Assembly (NCBI GenBank): GCA_965206445.1
Contig: CBDBJR010000002.1
Span: 1,984,001 to 2,048,000, forward strand
Origin: CBDBJR01 sp965206445
Lineage (GTDB): Bacteria; Pseudomonadota; Gammaproteobacteria; Arenicellales; Poriferihabitantaceae
Reading direction: 5' to 3'
Length of the DNA stretch: 64,000 nucleotides
Made by a program: the position numbers and the translations under genes. Shown piece after piece: positions 40,412 to 50,100 of this stretch; the stretch's first letter is position 1, and the number at the start of each line of letters is the position of its first letter. The notes beneath the pieces were generated by a model. The model was not told where the DNA came from and did not search any database. It saw nothing but the letters and a program-made list of their open reading frames with translations.

Positions 40412-41338
40412 ATGATCACACAATATTGGATAGCGGCTTTGCTGATAGCGACGTTGGCTGCACCGGCGCTGTTGCCTGACGGCATACAAACCGCCCAGGC
40501 CGACCGCCTCGCCGATGAAACCGCCCGGTTTGCGACCGAGGCCGGGCGCCCGCCTTCGCCGACGGCAAAGGATGCCAACGGCTGGACTGACTTGCACTAC
40601 GCCGCCGCTGTGAACCTCCCATCTGTGGCGAAACGCCTGTTGGAATCCGGGGCGAAAGTAGATGCCGGATTAAAATCCGATAGTGAGCCCTTTACGGATG
40701 AATTGAAGGCAACACTGCACCAATTCGGGGAAGATTATGCTGGTTGGTGGAGGGCTGGGCAAACGCCGCTACATTTTGCGGCAAAGGAAAATGCCCACGA
40801 GACCGCTGCCCTGCTGCTTGAAAACGGCGCGGCGGTGAATGCGAAGCTCAATAATGGGTGGACGCCGCTACATTTTGCGGCAGGGAACAACGCCCGCGAG
40901 ACCGCCGCCCTGCTGATTGAAAACGGCGCGGCGGTGAATGCGAAGCTCCATGATGGGGGGACACCGCTACATACTGCGGCAGGGAACAACGCCCGCGAGA
41001 CTGCCGCCCTGCTGATTGAAAACGGTGCGGCGGTGAATGCGAAGGAAAATAACGGGTTGACGCCGCTACATGGTGCGGCATGGGAAAACGCCCACGAGAC
41101 CGCTGCCCTGCTGATTGAAAACGGCGCGGCGATGAATGCGAAGAACAATTTTGGGGGAGGGACGCCGCTACATATTGCGGCACAGGAAAACGCCCGCGAG
41201 ACCGTCGCCCTGCTGCTTGAAAACGGTGCGGCGGTGAATGCGAAGAACAATTATGAGCAGACGCCGTTGGCTTCCGCGCTACTCTTCGGTGCCGATGAAA
41301 CCGCCGCCTTGCTCCGCCAACACGGCGGCACAGAGTAG
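40412..41338 (+). CDS. Exported ankyrin-repeat protein E
   Basis: 308 aa, with signal peptide MITQYWIAALLIATLAAPAL, the family N-cap and five central repeats. These are of the NARETAALLIENGAAVNAK type, closer to gene A than to B-D. The C-cap is TPLASALLFGADETAALLRQ. The start is ATG 40412 in the conserved position. Its leader also matches gene A. Confidence 0.92.
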   Translation: MITQYWIAALLIATLAAPALLPDGIQTAQADRLADETARFATEAGRPPSPTAKDANGWTDLHYAAAVNLPSVAKRLLESGAKVDAGLKSDSEPFTDELKATLHQFGEDYAGWWRAGQTPLHFAAKENAHETAALLLENGAAVNAKLNNGWTPLHFAAGNNARETAALLIENGAAVNAKLHDGGTPLHTAAGNNARETAALLIENGAAVNAKENNGLTPLHGAAWENAHETAALLIENGAAMNAKNNFGGGTPLHIAAQENARETVALLLENGAAVNAKNNYEQTPLASALLFGADETAALLRQHGGTE

Positions 41339-41958
41339 ACCGCGCTTCGCCCGGCGCCAACGAGGGTGTGGTGGGAGGCACGATGGATGCGAATACGGTC
41401 GGCCCCTGCGCGGTGACGTATCGTGTGCGCGACCGATACAATCGTGCTTTTCCATTGATTGGTGGGAATCAGGAATGGTTAGGGGCAGACCGAGGTCGGG
41501 GTCAGATTTGACGGGGATATGGGCGATTGGCTACGCACGGACATACCCTGAATGGGTTGTCGGTGAAAACTCCGGATGCGGTATCCGGGATAATGAGTTT
41601 GCATGGTGTTTCTATTGGGGTGAGTGCCAACTGTTTCTGAGTTTACACCCCAGCCCCGCCCACCCACACCCCAAAACACAACCCTCGTCAGCGTGGGGGG
41701 ACGTTCGTCCAGGGGAGGTGATTTATCCGGGTTACCCCGGATGTGCCTGCCCCGCCGTGGTAAACAGCGCCTGCGCGGATTCGCAACTGGTGTGGTGGTA
41801 TCGGGCGCACACACGATACGTCACCGCGCAGGGACCGGGCGTTCGCATCTATCGTGCCTCTCGTCACGCCCTCGGGGTACCAGCATTGAAATACAAGCCC
41901 GACGGCACACCAGTCAGCGAATACCTGACGGTCGGATTTGCAGCGGGCTAAGCTCGAC
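41339..41958. other. Spacer between ankyrin genes E and F with decayed repeat elements
   Basis: 620 bp with no intact gene. It holds two oppositely oriented copies of the family 3' element (41390-41440 and about 41770-41950; the latter reads PALKYKPDGTPVSEYLTVGF on the plus strand and then stops). A minus-strand copy of the leader module lies at about 41548-41650. That copy resembles the 5' flank of the transposase at 54680-54806, including the CCGGAT...ATCCGG hairpin. Confidence 0.6.
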
Positions 41959-42783
41959 CTACTTTCTGCCGCCGTATTGGCGGATTACAGCAGCGGCTTC
42001 ATCGGCGTCGAATCTTAACGCTACAGCTAACGGCGTCTCCCCACCATTGGTCTTCGCATTCACCGCCGCGCCTCTTTCAATCAACAGGGCCGCGGTCTCT
42101 ACGGCGTTGGTCCTGGCCGCATGATGTAGCGGCGTCCACCCATAATCGGGCTTCGCATTCACCGCCGCGCCCCTTTCAACCAACAGGGTCGCGGTCTCTA
42201 CGGCGTTTCCAAAGGCCGCAAAATGTAGCGGCGTATATCCGTTATCATCCTTCGCATTCACCGCCACGCCTCTTTCAACCAACAGGGCCGCGGTCTCTAC
42301 GGCGTTGTAATAGGCCGCAATATGTAGCGGCGTCCGCCCATCATCGTCCTTCGCATTCACCGCCGCGCCTCTTTCAACCAACAGGGTCGCGGTCGCTACG
42401 GCGTTTTTCCAGGCCGCTAAATGTAGCGGTGTTTCCCCATCCCTCGTCCAGTCATCAGGTTTTTTCCCGAATCGGCGCAGGGTTGCCTTCCATTCATCCG
42501 TAAATGGCTTCCCATCGGATTTTAATCTGGCATCTGCTTTCGCCCCGGATTCCAACAGGCGTTTTGCCAGAGATGGGAGGTTCAAAACGGCGGCATAGTG
42601 CAAGTCAGTCCAGCCGTTGGCATCCTTTGCCGTCGGCGAAGGCGGGCGTCCGACCCCTGCCCTAAACTGGGCGGTTTCATCGGCAAGCCGGTCGGCCCGG
42701 GCGGTTTGTATGCCGCCGGGCAACAGCATCGGTGCAGCAAACGCCGATATCAGTAAAGCCGATATCCAATATTGTCTGCACAT
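41959..42783 (-). CDS. Exported ankyrin-repeat protein F (inverted)
   Basis: 274 aa, in opposite orientation to the array. The signal peptide is MCRQYWISALLISAFAAPML. The same N-cap and linker helix precede four central repeats (NAVETAALLVERG type) and the C-cap ends IRQYGGRK. The start is ATG 42783. Its leader from CTACTATACTGACCTGCCCT is nearly identical to that of gene B. Confidence 0.92.
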   Translation of the reverse strand: MCRQYWISALLISAFAAPMLLPGGIQTARADRLADETAQFRAGVGRPPSPTAKDANGWTDLHYAAVLNLPSLAKRLLESGAKADARLKSDGKPFTDEWKATLRRFGKKPDDWTRDGETPLHLAAWKNAVATATLLVERGAAVNAKDDDGRTPLHIAAYYNAVETAALLVERGVAVNAKDDNGYTPLHFAAFGNAVETATLLVERGAAVNAKPDYGWTPLHHAARTNAVETAALLIERGAAVNAKTNGGETPLAVALRFDADEAAAVIRQYGGRK

Positions 42784-42982
42784 GTGTTTTTCCTGTGGTT
42801 GAACAAAACAGTAAGTGAAAAATGGACGGGGCTTATGCCCGGTTGAAATAGTATATGCCATCAGGGCAGGTCAGTATAGTAGATTTGCATGGCGCGGTGG
42901 ACTCACCCCGAAGTGCAACCAGGGTTGACTATCGCTCGGCGGCTCGCGTGGCGAGCTGTTATAGATGTGTGCCTGCCACCCC

Positions 42983-43948
42983 TCACCCAACCCTCTCCCA
43001 CATGTTAGGTACCGTCTGATCACTCAAGACCTCTTGGGGTGATTTGTAGTCCAGGCATTTTAATCGAGTTCTGTTGTAGTTTTGCACGAATGTGTAGATG
43101 AACCGGTTTCTTTCCTCGTGGTTGTGGAATCGGTTTGTGCTCCAGTTGCTTTTGATCCGCGGCCTGCTGCGCAATGCCTCACTCAAACGGCGATTGAACC
43201 GCTCCACCATGCCGTTGGTCTGTGGTCGAAACGGGCGGATGAGACGATGCTCAATGTGATGCGCACGGCAAACCTGATCAAACAGATGCGTACCGCTTGG
43301 TTTGCCTTGTGGCTTGTTTTTCTTGTCCACTGCAAAGCGGTCTGTGAAGCCGCCATCGTTGTCGGTAAGCAGGGTATGCACCGGGTGGGGGAACGCATCC
43401 AGGAACTCACGCAGACACGTTGCGGTCGTGGCGGCATCGCGGCGCGCAATGATTTTCACCCAGACAAAGCGCGTAGCCCGGTCAATCGCCACCAGCGCAT
43501 AGCTGCGTTGCTTATTCAGCTTGCTCAACACCTTGAAGTCCATATGGATAAACCCGCACGAGGTCTGCTCAAAACAGCCGAAATCATTCGCCTGTTTGAC
43601 CTGTGGGAACCGACTTATGCCTAAGCGCTTCAGACAGCGATGTATCGCACTGCGGCTGAAGGTCTGGGGAAAACAGCGGTTCATCACCTCAACCACATCA
43701 TCCAGCGACAAGCGCAGGCGTAGCCGCAACTCGGTGATAATCTCCTCATGCTGCGGGGAAGTGCTCGGGTTCAGGTTATGGCGCGTGTGGGAACCGTCAT
43801 AGATGCGCCCGGCCCGCCGCCACTTGTAAATCGTCGGCAGAGAAACCCCGAGCTCACGCGACAGGGTCGGCGCACTTTTGCTTGAAGTCTGAATATACTT
43901 TCGGGTAGCGGGCGTTGTGGTGGCCAGCCGGTGTAATTTAATCTCCAT
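42983..43948 (-). CDS. IS481-like DDE transposase (copy 2)
   Basis: 321 aa from ATG 43948 with AGAGG upstream. The helix-turn-helix and DDE triad match copy 1. Its last residues (WERVG) and the TGA stop are supplied by the flanking REP sequence (GGGTTGGGTGAGGG) beyond the IS end. It differs from copy 1 at few positions and appears intact. Confidence 0.92.
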   Translation of the reverse strand: MEIKLHRLATTTPATRKYIQTSSKSAPTLSRELGVSLPTIYKWRRAGRIYDGSHTRHNLNPSTSPQHEEIITELRLRLRLSLDDVVEVMNRCFPQTFSRSAIHRCLKRLGISRFPQVKQANDFGCFEQTSCGFIHMDFKVLSKLNKQRSYALVAIDRATRFVWVKIIARRDAATTATCLREFLDAFPHPVHTLLTDNDGGFTDRFAVDKKNKPQGKPSGTHLFDQVCRAHHIEHRLIRPFRPQTNGMVERFNRRLSEALRSRPRIKSNWSTNRFHNHEERNRFIYTFVQNYNRTRLKCLDYKSPQEVLSDQTVPNMWERVG

Positions 43949-44024
43949 TTTGCAACCTCTTTTGAACGTATTGAATGCCGGATTGGATTGAAAGAGAGTA
44001 TATTCTATCATACGGGACGAAACA
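43003..44024 (-). mobile_element. IS481-like insertion sequence, copy 2
   Basis: 1022 bp with the same TGTT-starting terminal repeats as copy 1. The target duplication is CCCACA (42997-43002 and 44025-44030). The reconstructed target is CCCTCTCCC-ACA-GGGAGAGGG, again the loop of the REP-like palindrome. Confidence 0.9.
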
Positions 44025-44150
44025 CCCACAGGGAGAGGGCTAAAGCCGACCAACGCCTTCGCACCAGGATAACCGGAAACTGAAGTGGTTCAATAGATGT
44101 GACCAGCCCAGTTAAGTGGGATACTACCGATATCAAACCGGAGGTGAAAT

Positions 44151-44441
44151 ATGACGACGAGAAAGAAGTATTCAAGAGAGTTCAAGCTGGACGCTATCAA
44201 CCTGGTGCGCGAACAAGGCTATAGCCAGGCCGAGGCGGGGCGCAGTCTGGGCATCAATCCCAATATGCTGGGCCGCTGGCTCCAGGAACATCAGGCCGAC
44301 GCACAGCAGGCGTTTTGTGGCAATGGCAGCCTGAACCCGCAGCAGGCCGAGCTGCGCCGGTTGCGCCAGGAGAATCACCGCCTGAAGATGGAGTGCGATA
44401 TCTTAAAAAAAGCGACAGCCTTCTTTGACAGGGAAACGTAG
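44151..44441 (+). CDS. IS3-family transposase OrfA
   Basis: 96-aa helix-turn-helix protein (KKYSREFKLDAINLVREQGY, then AEAGRSLGINPNMLGRWLQE) with a leucine-zipper tail (ELRRLRQENHRLKMECDILK). CCGGAGG precedes ATG 44151. An A7 run at 44405-44411 resembles the frameshift site of IS3 elements. However, the -1 frame meets a TGA at 44426 before orfB, so a fusion product from this copy is unlikely. Confidence 0.88.
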   Translation: MTTRKKYSREFKLDAINLVREQGYSQAEAGRSLGINPNMLGRWLQEHQADAQQAFCGNGSLNPQQAELRRLRQENHRLKMECDILKKATAFFDRET

Positions 44442-44692
44442 TGAAAACCGTTTTTATCACCCACCATAAGAAGGTCTGGCCGGTCGACCTGATGTGTCGC
44501 GTACTGGGTGTAAGTCGCAATGCCTGGTATCGGTATTGCCAACGACGGCGGCAGCGGCCCGCGCCCGCGGCGCATCAAGCGATGCTGTCGGTCGTTCGAG
44601 AGCTGGCCAGAGGCAGTGGCTACAGCTACGGGTCACGGCGCATACAGTGGACTGATACAACCGGTGTACCGGCTCGGCATTATCCATTATGA
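44441..44692 (+). pseudogene. IS3-family transposase OrfB, N-terminal remnant
   Basis: GTG 44441 overlaps the orfA stop by one base. About 70 residues (VFITHHKKVWPVDLMCRVLG, then ARGSGYSYGSRRIQ) match the HTH_21 region of OrfB. Homology then ends and the rve catalytic domain is absent. Non-functional. Confidence 0.8.
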
Positions 44693-44777
44693 TACCAGGC
44701 CATCTGATTGCACCGGAGATGGCGCATGCGGTTATCGGTTATGATTGCCGAACGCACCCTGTTGCCGGCCACATTGA

Positions 44778-45365
44778 ATGACTCGTCCCGATCTCAGCAC
44801 CGTTACCCTGCGCCGCCATTTCGATACCCGCCTGCCGCTGCCGGCGGGTGATTTCTGGGTGTTTGGCTACGGCTCGCTGATGTGGGACCCCGGTTTCGAT
44901 TTCACGCAGCATCAACCGGCGGTGCTGTACGGCTATCACCGGCGGCTGTGTCTCTGGTCGATCCACTTTCGCGGCACGCCGCAGCGCCCCGGGCTGGTGC
45001 TCGGCATCGCGCGCGGCGGCTCGTGTCGCGGCATGGCGTTCAAGGTGCGGTGCGACCAGGCCGACCCGGTGCGGCAATACCTGCAACAGCGGGAAATGCT
45101 GAGCGACGCCTACCGGCCAGCAATCAAACCGATCTACTTTGACCGCCGCCCGCCGGTAGAGGCCCTGACGTTTATTTCCAAGCCGCAGCATCCGCAGTAT
45201 GCCAAGGCCATGAGCGATCAGCAGATTATTGAGGTCGTCGGTGCCGCCCGGGGCGAGCGCGGCTCCAACCGCGATTATGTCTTGAATACGGCGACGCTGC
45301 TTTCCCGGGTCGGGGTGCGCAATACCACGCTGCATCGGATTGCCGCCCGGCTCGGGCCCGAATAA
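44778..45365 (+). CDS. ChaC-like gamma-glutamylcyclotransferase
   Basis: 195 aa. The N-terminal beta-strand and loop FWVFGYGSLMWDPGF is the signature of the ChaC family, which cleaves glutathione to 5-oxoproline and Cys-Gly in the cytosol. Further support comes from YHRRLCLWSIHFRGTPQRPG, VLGIARGGSCRGMAFKV and the C-terminal GSNRDYVLNT segment. The start is ATG 44778. The annotated cation-transport role of ChaC is historical; glutathione degradation is the better call. Confidence 0.9.
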   Translation: MTRPDLSTVTLRRHFDTRLPLPAGDFWVFGYGSLMWDPGFDFTQHQPAVLYGYHRRLCLWSIHFRGTPQRPGLVLGIARGGSCRGMAFKVRCDQADPVRQYLQQREMLSDAYRPAIKPIYFDRRPPVEALTFISKPQHPQYAKAMSDQQIIEVVGAARGERGSNRDYVLNTATLLSRVGVRNTTLHRIAARLGPE

Positions 45366-45476
45366 GATGCGGTGTATCCCGCACCGCTGTACCACCGCCC
45401 TGCGCGCGGCAACCCTGTGCGCAACGGCGGTTAGCGATATTTCCCAACCCACTTCCATCACCGGAGTCAGCACAAC

Positions 45477-45833
45477 ATGAGCGAAGCAACCCTGTTCAGT
45501 AAAATCGTCAGCGGCGAAATCCCGGCCGACATTGTATTTCAAGATGAGCGGGTGACCGCTTTTCGTGACATCCATCCGCAGGCACCCACCCACCTGCTGA
45601 TTGTGCCGAACAAGATCATTCCGTCCATCAACGAGGTGGAGGAAGAAGACGAGGCCACGCTGGGGCATCTGCTGGTGGTCGCCCGGCGGCTGGCCGAACA
45701 GAGCGGCATTGCCGAGGACGGCTACCGCCTGATCATCAACTGCGGGCGGCATGCCAATCAGGAGGTGTTGCACCTGCATCTGCACGTGCTCGGCGGCCGG
45801 CCATTGGGTCGAATGCTGCCGCCGACGGCGTAG
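45477..45833 (+). CDS. HIT-family protein, HinT-like purine phosphoramidase
   Basis: 118 aa with the histidine triad VLHLHLHVLGGRPLG near the C-terminus and the family N-terminus LFSKIVSGEIPADIVFQDE. It also has HLLIVPNKIIPSINE. HinT-type enzymes hydrolyse aminoacyl- and other AMP-phosphoramidates. GGAG lies upstream of ATG 45477. It is convergent with ispF, with 26 bp between the stops. Confidence 0.94.
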   Translation: MSEATLFSKIVSGEIPADIVFQDERVTAFRDIHPQAPTHLLIVPNKIIPSINEVEEEDEATLGHLLVVARRLAEQSGIAEDGYRLIINCGRHANQEVLHLHLHVLGGRPLGRMLPPTA

Positions 45834-45859
45834 CATCGGGACCGCGAGCGGGCGCGCGC

Positions 45860-46345
45860 TCAGCGGCGGTAGATCAGCGCCGTCGCGGCGGCGGCGATGC
45901 CCTGCCCGGTGCCCTCGAACCCCAGCCCGTCGGTGGTGGTCGCTTTGACATTGACCTGGTCGGTCTGAACCCCGAGATCGGCGGCGATATTGTGCTGCAT
46001 CGCCGGTATATGCGGCTGCATCACCGGCTGTTCGGCGATAATCGTGCAATCGAGATTGCCGATCTGCCAGTCCTGCCGGGCCATCAGCGCCGCAACCGTA
46101 CGGACAAACTGACGGCTGTCGGTATCCCGATAGCGGCTGTCGCCGGGCGGAAAATGGCGGCCAATGTCCCCCAGCCCGGCAGCGCCGAGCAGGGCGTCGC
46201 ACACCGCGTGCAGTAGCACATCGGCATCCGAGTGGCCGCACAGGCCGAGCGGCCACGGGATTTCGACCCCGCCAATTATCAGCGCCCGGTCGGCGACCAG
46301 CCGGTGCACATCATAGCCGTGCCCAATCCGAAATAGACCGTTCAT
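45860..46345 (-). CDS. ispF: IspF, 2-C-methyl-D-erythritol 2,4-cyclodiphosphate synthase
   Basis: MEP isoprenoid pathway enzyme, 161 aa from ATG 46345 (MNGLFRIGHGYDVHRL). The zinc ligands Asp and His are in GYDVHR, with a third His in CGHSDADVLLHAVCDALLGA. The substrate-binding FEGTGQGIAAAATALIYR closes the protein. It starts 7 nt after the ispD stop, so the two are translationally coupled on the minus strand. Confidence 0.97.
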   Translation of the reverse strand: MNGLFRIGHGYDVHRLVADRALIIGGVEIPWPLGLCGHSDADVLLHAVCDALLGAAGLGDIGRHFPPGDSRYRDTDSRQFVRTVAALMARQDWQIGNLDCTIIAEQPVMQPHIPAMQHNIAADLGVQTDQVNVKATTTDGLGFEGTGQGIAAAATALIYRR

Positions 46346-46352
46346 CGAGCAC

Positions 46353-47129
46353 TCATGTCGCGCCCAGCAGGCACGCCGCCAGCGCCAGGTCGGCCGCATG
46401 GGTGATCTTGATATTGGTCGGGCTGCCGGCAACCACCTGCGGCGCAAAACCGCTGTACTCCATCGCGGCGGACTCATCGCCCATGCCTTGCCGGTCGGCT
46501 ATTGCCAGCCGCAGGGCCGCGTGCAGTTGACCCAGCCGGAACATCTGCGGCGTCAGGGCGCGCCAGCAGGACTGCCGCTCCAGCGTTTGCGTGACGACCT
46601 GTTGCCCAGTCGCGGCCCCGACCGCAGCGGCGGGCTGCTCGGCAACCCGCTTGAGGGTATCGACCAACGGCACGGCCAGCAAGGCACCGCAACGGCTCGC
46701 CTGCGCGGCCGCAATCAAGCGGTTCAAATCGCCCTGCGGCAAGCACGGTCTGGCGGCATCGTGCACCAGCACCCAATCGGCGGCGCTGCTGGATTGCAGG
46801 TCGGCAATCGCATCGAGGGCCCGCAGCACCGTCTGCATCCGCTGCTCGCCCCCGGCGGACACCGCCGCCAGCTTGGCATGCCGAAAATCGAGGCGCGGCC
46901 AGTGGGCATCCTGCGCGGCAATCCCGACCACGAGGTGATCCACCTGCGGGTTTTGGCACAGCCGCATCAGGCTGTGTTCCAGCACGGTTTTACCCGCTAG
47001 CAGGCAGTATTGTTTCGGGGTTGCGCCGGTCATCCGCCGACTGCGCCCGGCGGCCGCCACCACGGCCCAGATACGCGCACGCCGATCAACGCCGAGCGCG
47101 GATTGTCGGACGCTAAGCGGTTCGGGCAC
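46353..47129 (-). CDS. ispD: IspD, MEP cytidylyltransferase
   Basis: Forms CDP-methylerythritol from MEP and CTP in the isoprenoid pathway. Motifs are VVAAAGRSRRMTGATPKQY (CTP-binding loop), LVHDAARPCL, QTLERQSCWRALTPQMFRLG, DESAAMEYSG and GSPTNIKITHAADLALA. The start is uncertain. GTG 47129 leaves a short N-terminus before the fold; ATG 47189 is the next in-frame choice but lies only 3 bp from the divergent mfd ATG. Downstream is ispF. Confidence 0.94.
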   Translation of the reverse strand: MPEPLSVRQSALGVDRRARIWAVVAAAGRSRRMTGATPKQYCLLAGKTVLEHSLMRLCQNPQVDHLVVGIAAQDAHWPRLDFRHAKLAAVSAGGEQRMQTVLRALDAIADLQSSSAADWVLVHDAARPCLPQGDLNRLIAAAQASRCGALLAVPLVDTLKRVAEQPAAAVGAATGQQVVTQTLERQSCWRALTPQMFRLGQLHAALRLAIADRQGMGDESAAMEYSGFAPQVVAGSPTNIKITHAADLALAACLLGAT

Positions 47130-47192
47130 GGGAGTCTGCGGGCAATGACGCGAAGGGCAATTGTGGGTACAATCTCGGCCTCGAATCATAGC

Positions 47193-50100
47193 ATGAAAAC
47201 CGCGCCTGTCCGGCCCGCCCTATTTCCGATGTCTGCTTCTGCGTTATTGCAGCCGCCGCTGCCCCATTCCGGCCACGAGATTGTCTGGGGCGGGCTGCAT
47301 GGTGCCGCCACCGGCTTATCGCTGGTCGAGGCGATGCAGCAGGCCGATGCACCGCTGCTGGTGGTGCTGGATGACGCCCGACAGCTGCAGATGCTGCAAT
47401 TGGAAATCGAGTTTTTCTACTCCCGGCCGACGCCCGCCATGCCGGTGGCGGAATTCCCGAGCTGGGAGTGCCTGCCCTACGACCGCCTGTCACCGCACCG
47501 GGAGCTGGTTTCCGAGCGCCTGCGCCTGCTGCATCAGCTGCCCCAGCTGCGTCGCGGCATCGTGCTGACCACCGGCGCCAACCTGATGCAGCGTTTGCCG
47601 CCCAGAGAATACATTATGGGGCATAGTTTCTCGCTCAAGGTCGGCCAGCAACTGGCGCCGGACGCCCTGCGCGCGCGCCTCAGCGAGGCCAATTATGCGG
47701 CGGTGCAACAGGTGGCTGCGCCGGGTGAGTTTGCCGTGCGCGGCGGGCTGATCGATGTGTTTCCAATGGGGGAGGCGCAGCCGATGCGGCTGGATCTGTT
47801 TGACGATGAGCTCGAGTCGATCCGCTATTTCGACGTCGATACGCAGAAATCAACCGGCCAGACCAGCGCGATTGAATTGCTGCCGGCGCACGAATTTCCG
47901 ATGACCGAGCAGGGCATCACGACCTTTCGCCAGGCATTTCGGCGCACGTTTGCCGGTGACCCGCGAAAGCACAGCGTGTACCAGCAGATCAGCAAGGGCT
48001 TTGCCCCGGCGGGCAGCGATTTTTTCCTGCCGCTGTTTTTCTCCCACACCCATAGCCTGTTCGATTATCTGCCGCCACAAACGGTTGTCGTGGTCGAGTC
48101 GGCGCTGTCCGAGCACACCCACCTGCATTGGGATGAAATCCGGGCGCGCTATGAACATATCCGGTACGACCCCGAATACCAACTGCTGGAACCGGAAAAA
48201 CTGTATCTGCCGCCGACCGAATTGCTGGCACAGCTGGGGCAATTCAGCCGTGTCGTGCTGGCCGGCGAGCACGCCACGCCGCAGTGGCGCAGCGACAGCC
48301 GACCGCCGCCCTCGCTGCCGGTCAATCCGAGCCAGCCGCTGCCGTATGCGGCGCTGATCGCGCAATTGCAGCAGACCGACCAGCGGACGCTGCTGGTGGT
48401 CGAAACCCCGGGCCGGCGCGAGGCGATGCAGGAGCTGCTGCAGGCGAATGGGTATTCGCCGGCCACCGTAGCGCATTTTGACGAGTTTGTTGCGCACCCG
48501 GATATGCGTCTCGGCCTGAGTGTGTGCGCACTCGAACGCGGCCTGTCGCTGCAGCGCGACGGCCGGCACATACAGGTGATTACCGAAAGCCAGCTGTACG
48601 ATGAGCGGGTGCTGCAGCGGCGCCGGCGCAGTCAGCAGGCGCGCAACCCGGATAGCCTGATTCGCTCGCTGACCGAGTTGCAGCCGGGCGACCCGGTGGT
48701 GCACGTCGATCACGGGGTCGGTCGGTATGCCGGTCTGCACCGCATCGATCTGTACGGCGAAGAGAGCGAATTCGTCACGCTGGAATATCAGCACGGCGAC
48801 AAGCTGTATGTGCCGGTGATGGATCTGCACTTGATCACGCAGTTCATCGGCGGGACGGAGGAAAACGCGCCGCTGCATCGGCTCGGCGGCGAGGGCTGGG
48901 GCAAAGCAAAAAAACGCGCCCGGGAAAAAGCCTATGACGCCGCCACCGATCTGCTCGAGATCGAGGCGCTGCGCGCGGCCAGAGAAGGCCGGCAATTCAG
49001 CCTGCCGAAGGCCGAATACGAGGCGTTTGCGGCGCGCTTCCCCTTTGAAGAAACGCCGGATCAAATACAGGCGATTGGCGACGTGCTGGCCGATATGCAG
49101 GCCGATGCGCCGATGGATCGGCTGATCTGCGGCGACGTCGGCTTTGGTAAAACCGAGGTGGCAATGCGGGCGGTTTTTGTCGCCGTGATGAACGGAGCTC
49201 AGGTTGCGATGCTGGTGCCGACCACGCTGCTGGCGCAGCAGCATTATCAGAATTTCCTCGATCGCTTTGCCGACTTGTCGATTTCGATTGAGCTGCTGTC
49301 GCGCTTCAGGGGCAAAGCACAAAACGATGCCGTGGTCGCGCGGTTGCAGCAGGGGCGGATCGATATCGTCATCGGCACGCACAAACTGCTGCAAAACGAG
49401 GTCGGCTTCGCCGATCTCGGCTTGCTGATTATCGATGAGGAGCATCGTTTCGGCGTCCGGCAAAAAGACACGATCAAGCGGCTGCGCAGCCAGGTGGATA
49501 TTCTGACGCTGACGGCGACCCCGATTCCCCGGACCTTGAACCTGACGCTGTCCGGTCTGCGCTCGATTTCGATTATCGCGACCTCGCCGCAGTTGCGCCG
49601 GTCGATCAAAACCGTCATCTGCGACCACAACCCCGGGTTGATTCGCGAGGCCTGTCTGCGTGAAATCCGGCGCGGCGGACAGGTGTATTTCCTGCACAAC
49701 AACGTGCGCAGTATCGAGCGCGCCGCCGACGAGCTGGCCGAGCTGATTCCGGAGGCCGCTATCCGCTTTGGCCACGGGCAGATGAACAGCCTGCGGATGG
49801 AGCGCATCATGCAGGATTTCTACCACCAACGGTTCAATGTTCTGGTGTGCACGACGATTATCGAAAGCGGCATCGACGTGCCGTCGGCCAATACCATCAT
49901 CATCCATCGAGCGGACAAGTTCGGGCTGGCGCAGTTGCATCAATTGCGCGGTCGGGTCGGCCGCTCGCACCACCAGGCATTTGCCTATCTGATGGTGCCG
50001 GCCCGCGGGCTGATGACCCGGGACGCGCAGCAGCGCCTCGATGCGATTGCGTCGATGGAGCACCTCGGCGCCGGCTTCACCCTGGCTTCGTATGATCTCG

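Larger units (their letters stand above)
44081..44692 (+). mobile_element. Truncated IS3-family element
   Basis: Starts at about TGAAGTGGTTCAATAGATGT, immediately after the BIME-like sequence GGATAACCGGAAAC. It contains a complete orfA and the beginning of orfB. The right part, including the DDE catalytic region and right terminus, is missing. Confidence 0.75.

Noticed and set aside
30742..42783. Diversity-generating retroelement acting on the ankyrin genes
   Set aside because: No reverse transcriptase, no template/variable repeat pair and no adenine-biased variation were seen. Variation fits ordinary recombination between repeats.
44405..44428. A7 run in orfA as an active IS3 programmed frameshift site
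   Set aside because: The -1 frame meets a TGA within six codons and before orfB, and orfB is truncated, so no transposase could be made from this copy.
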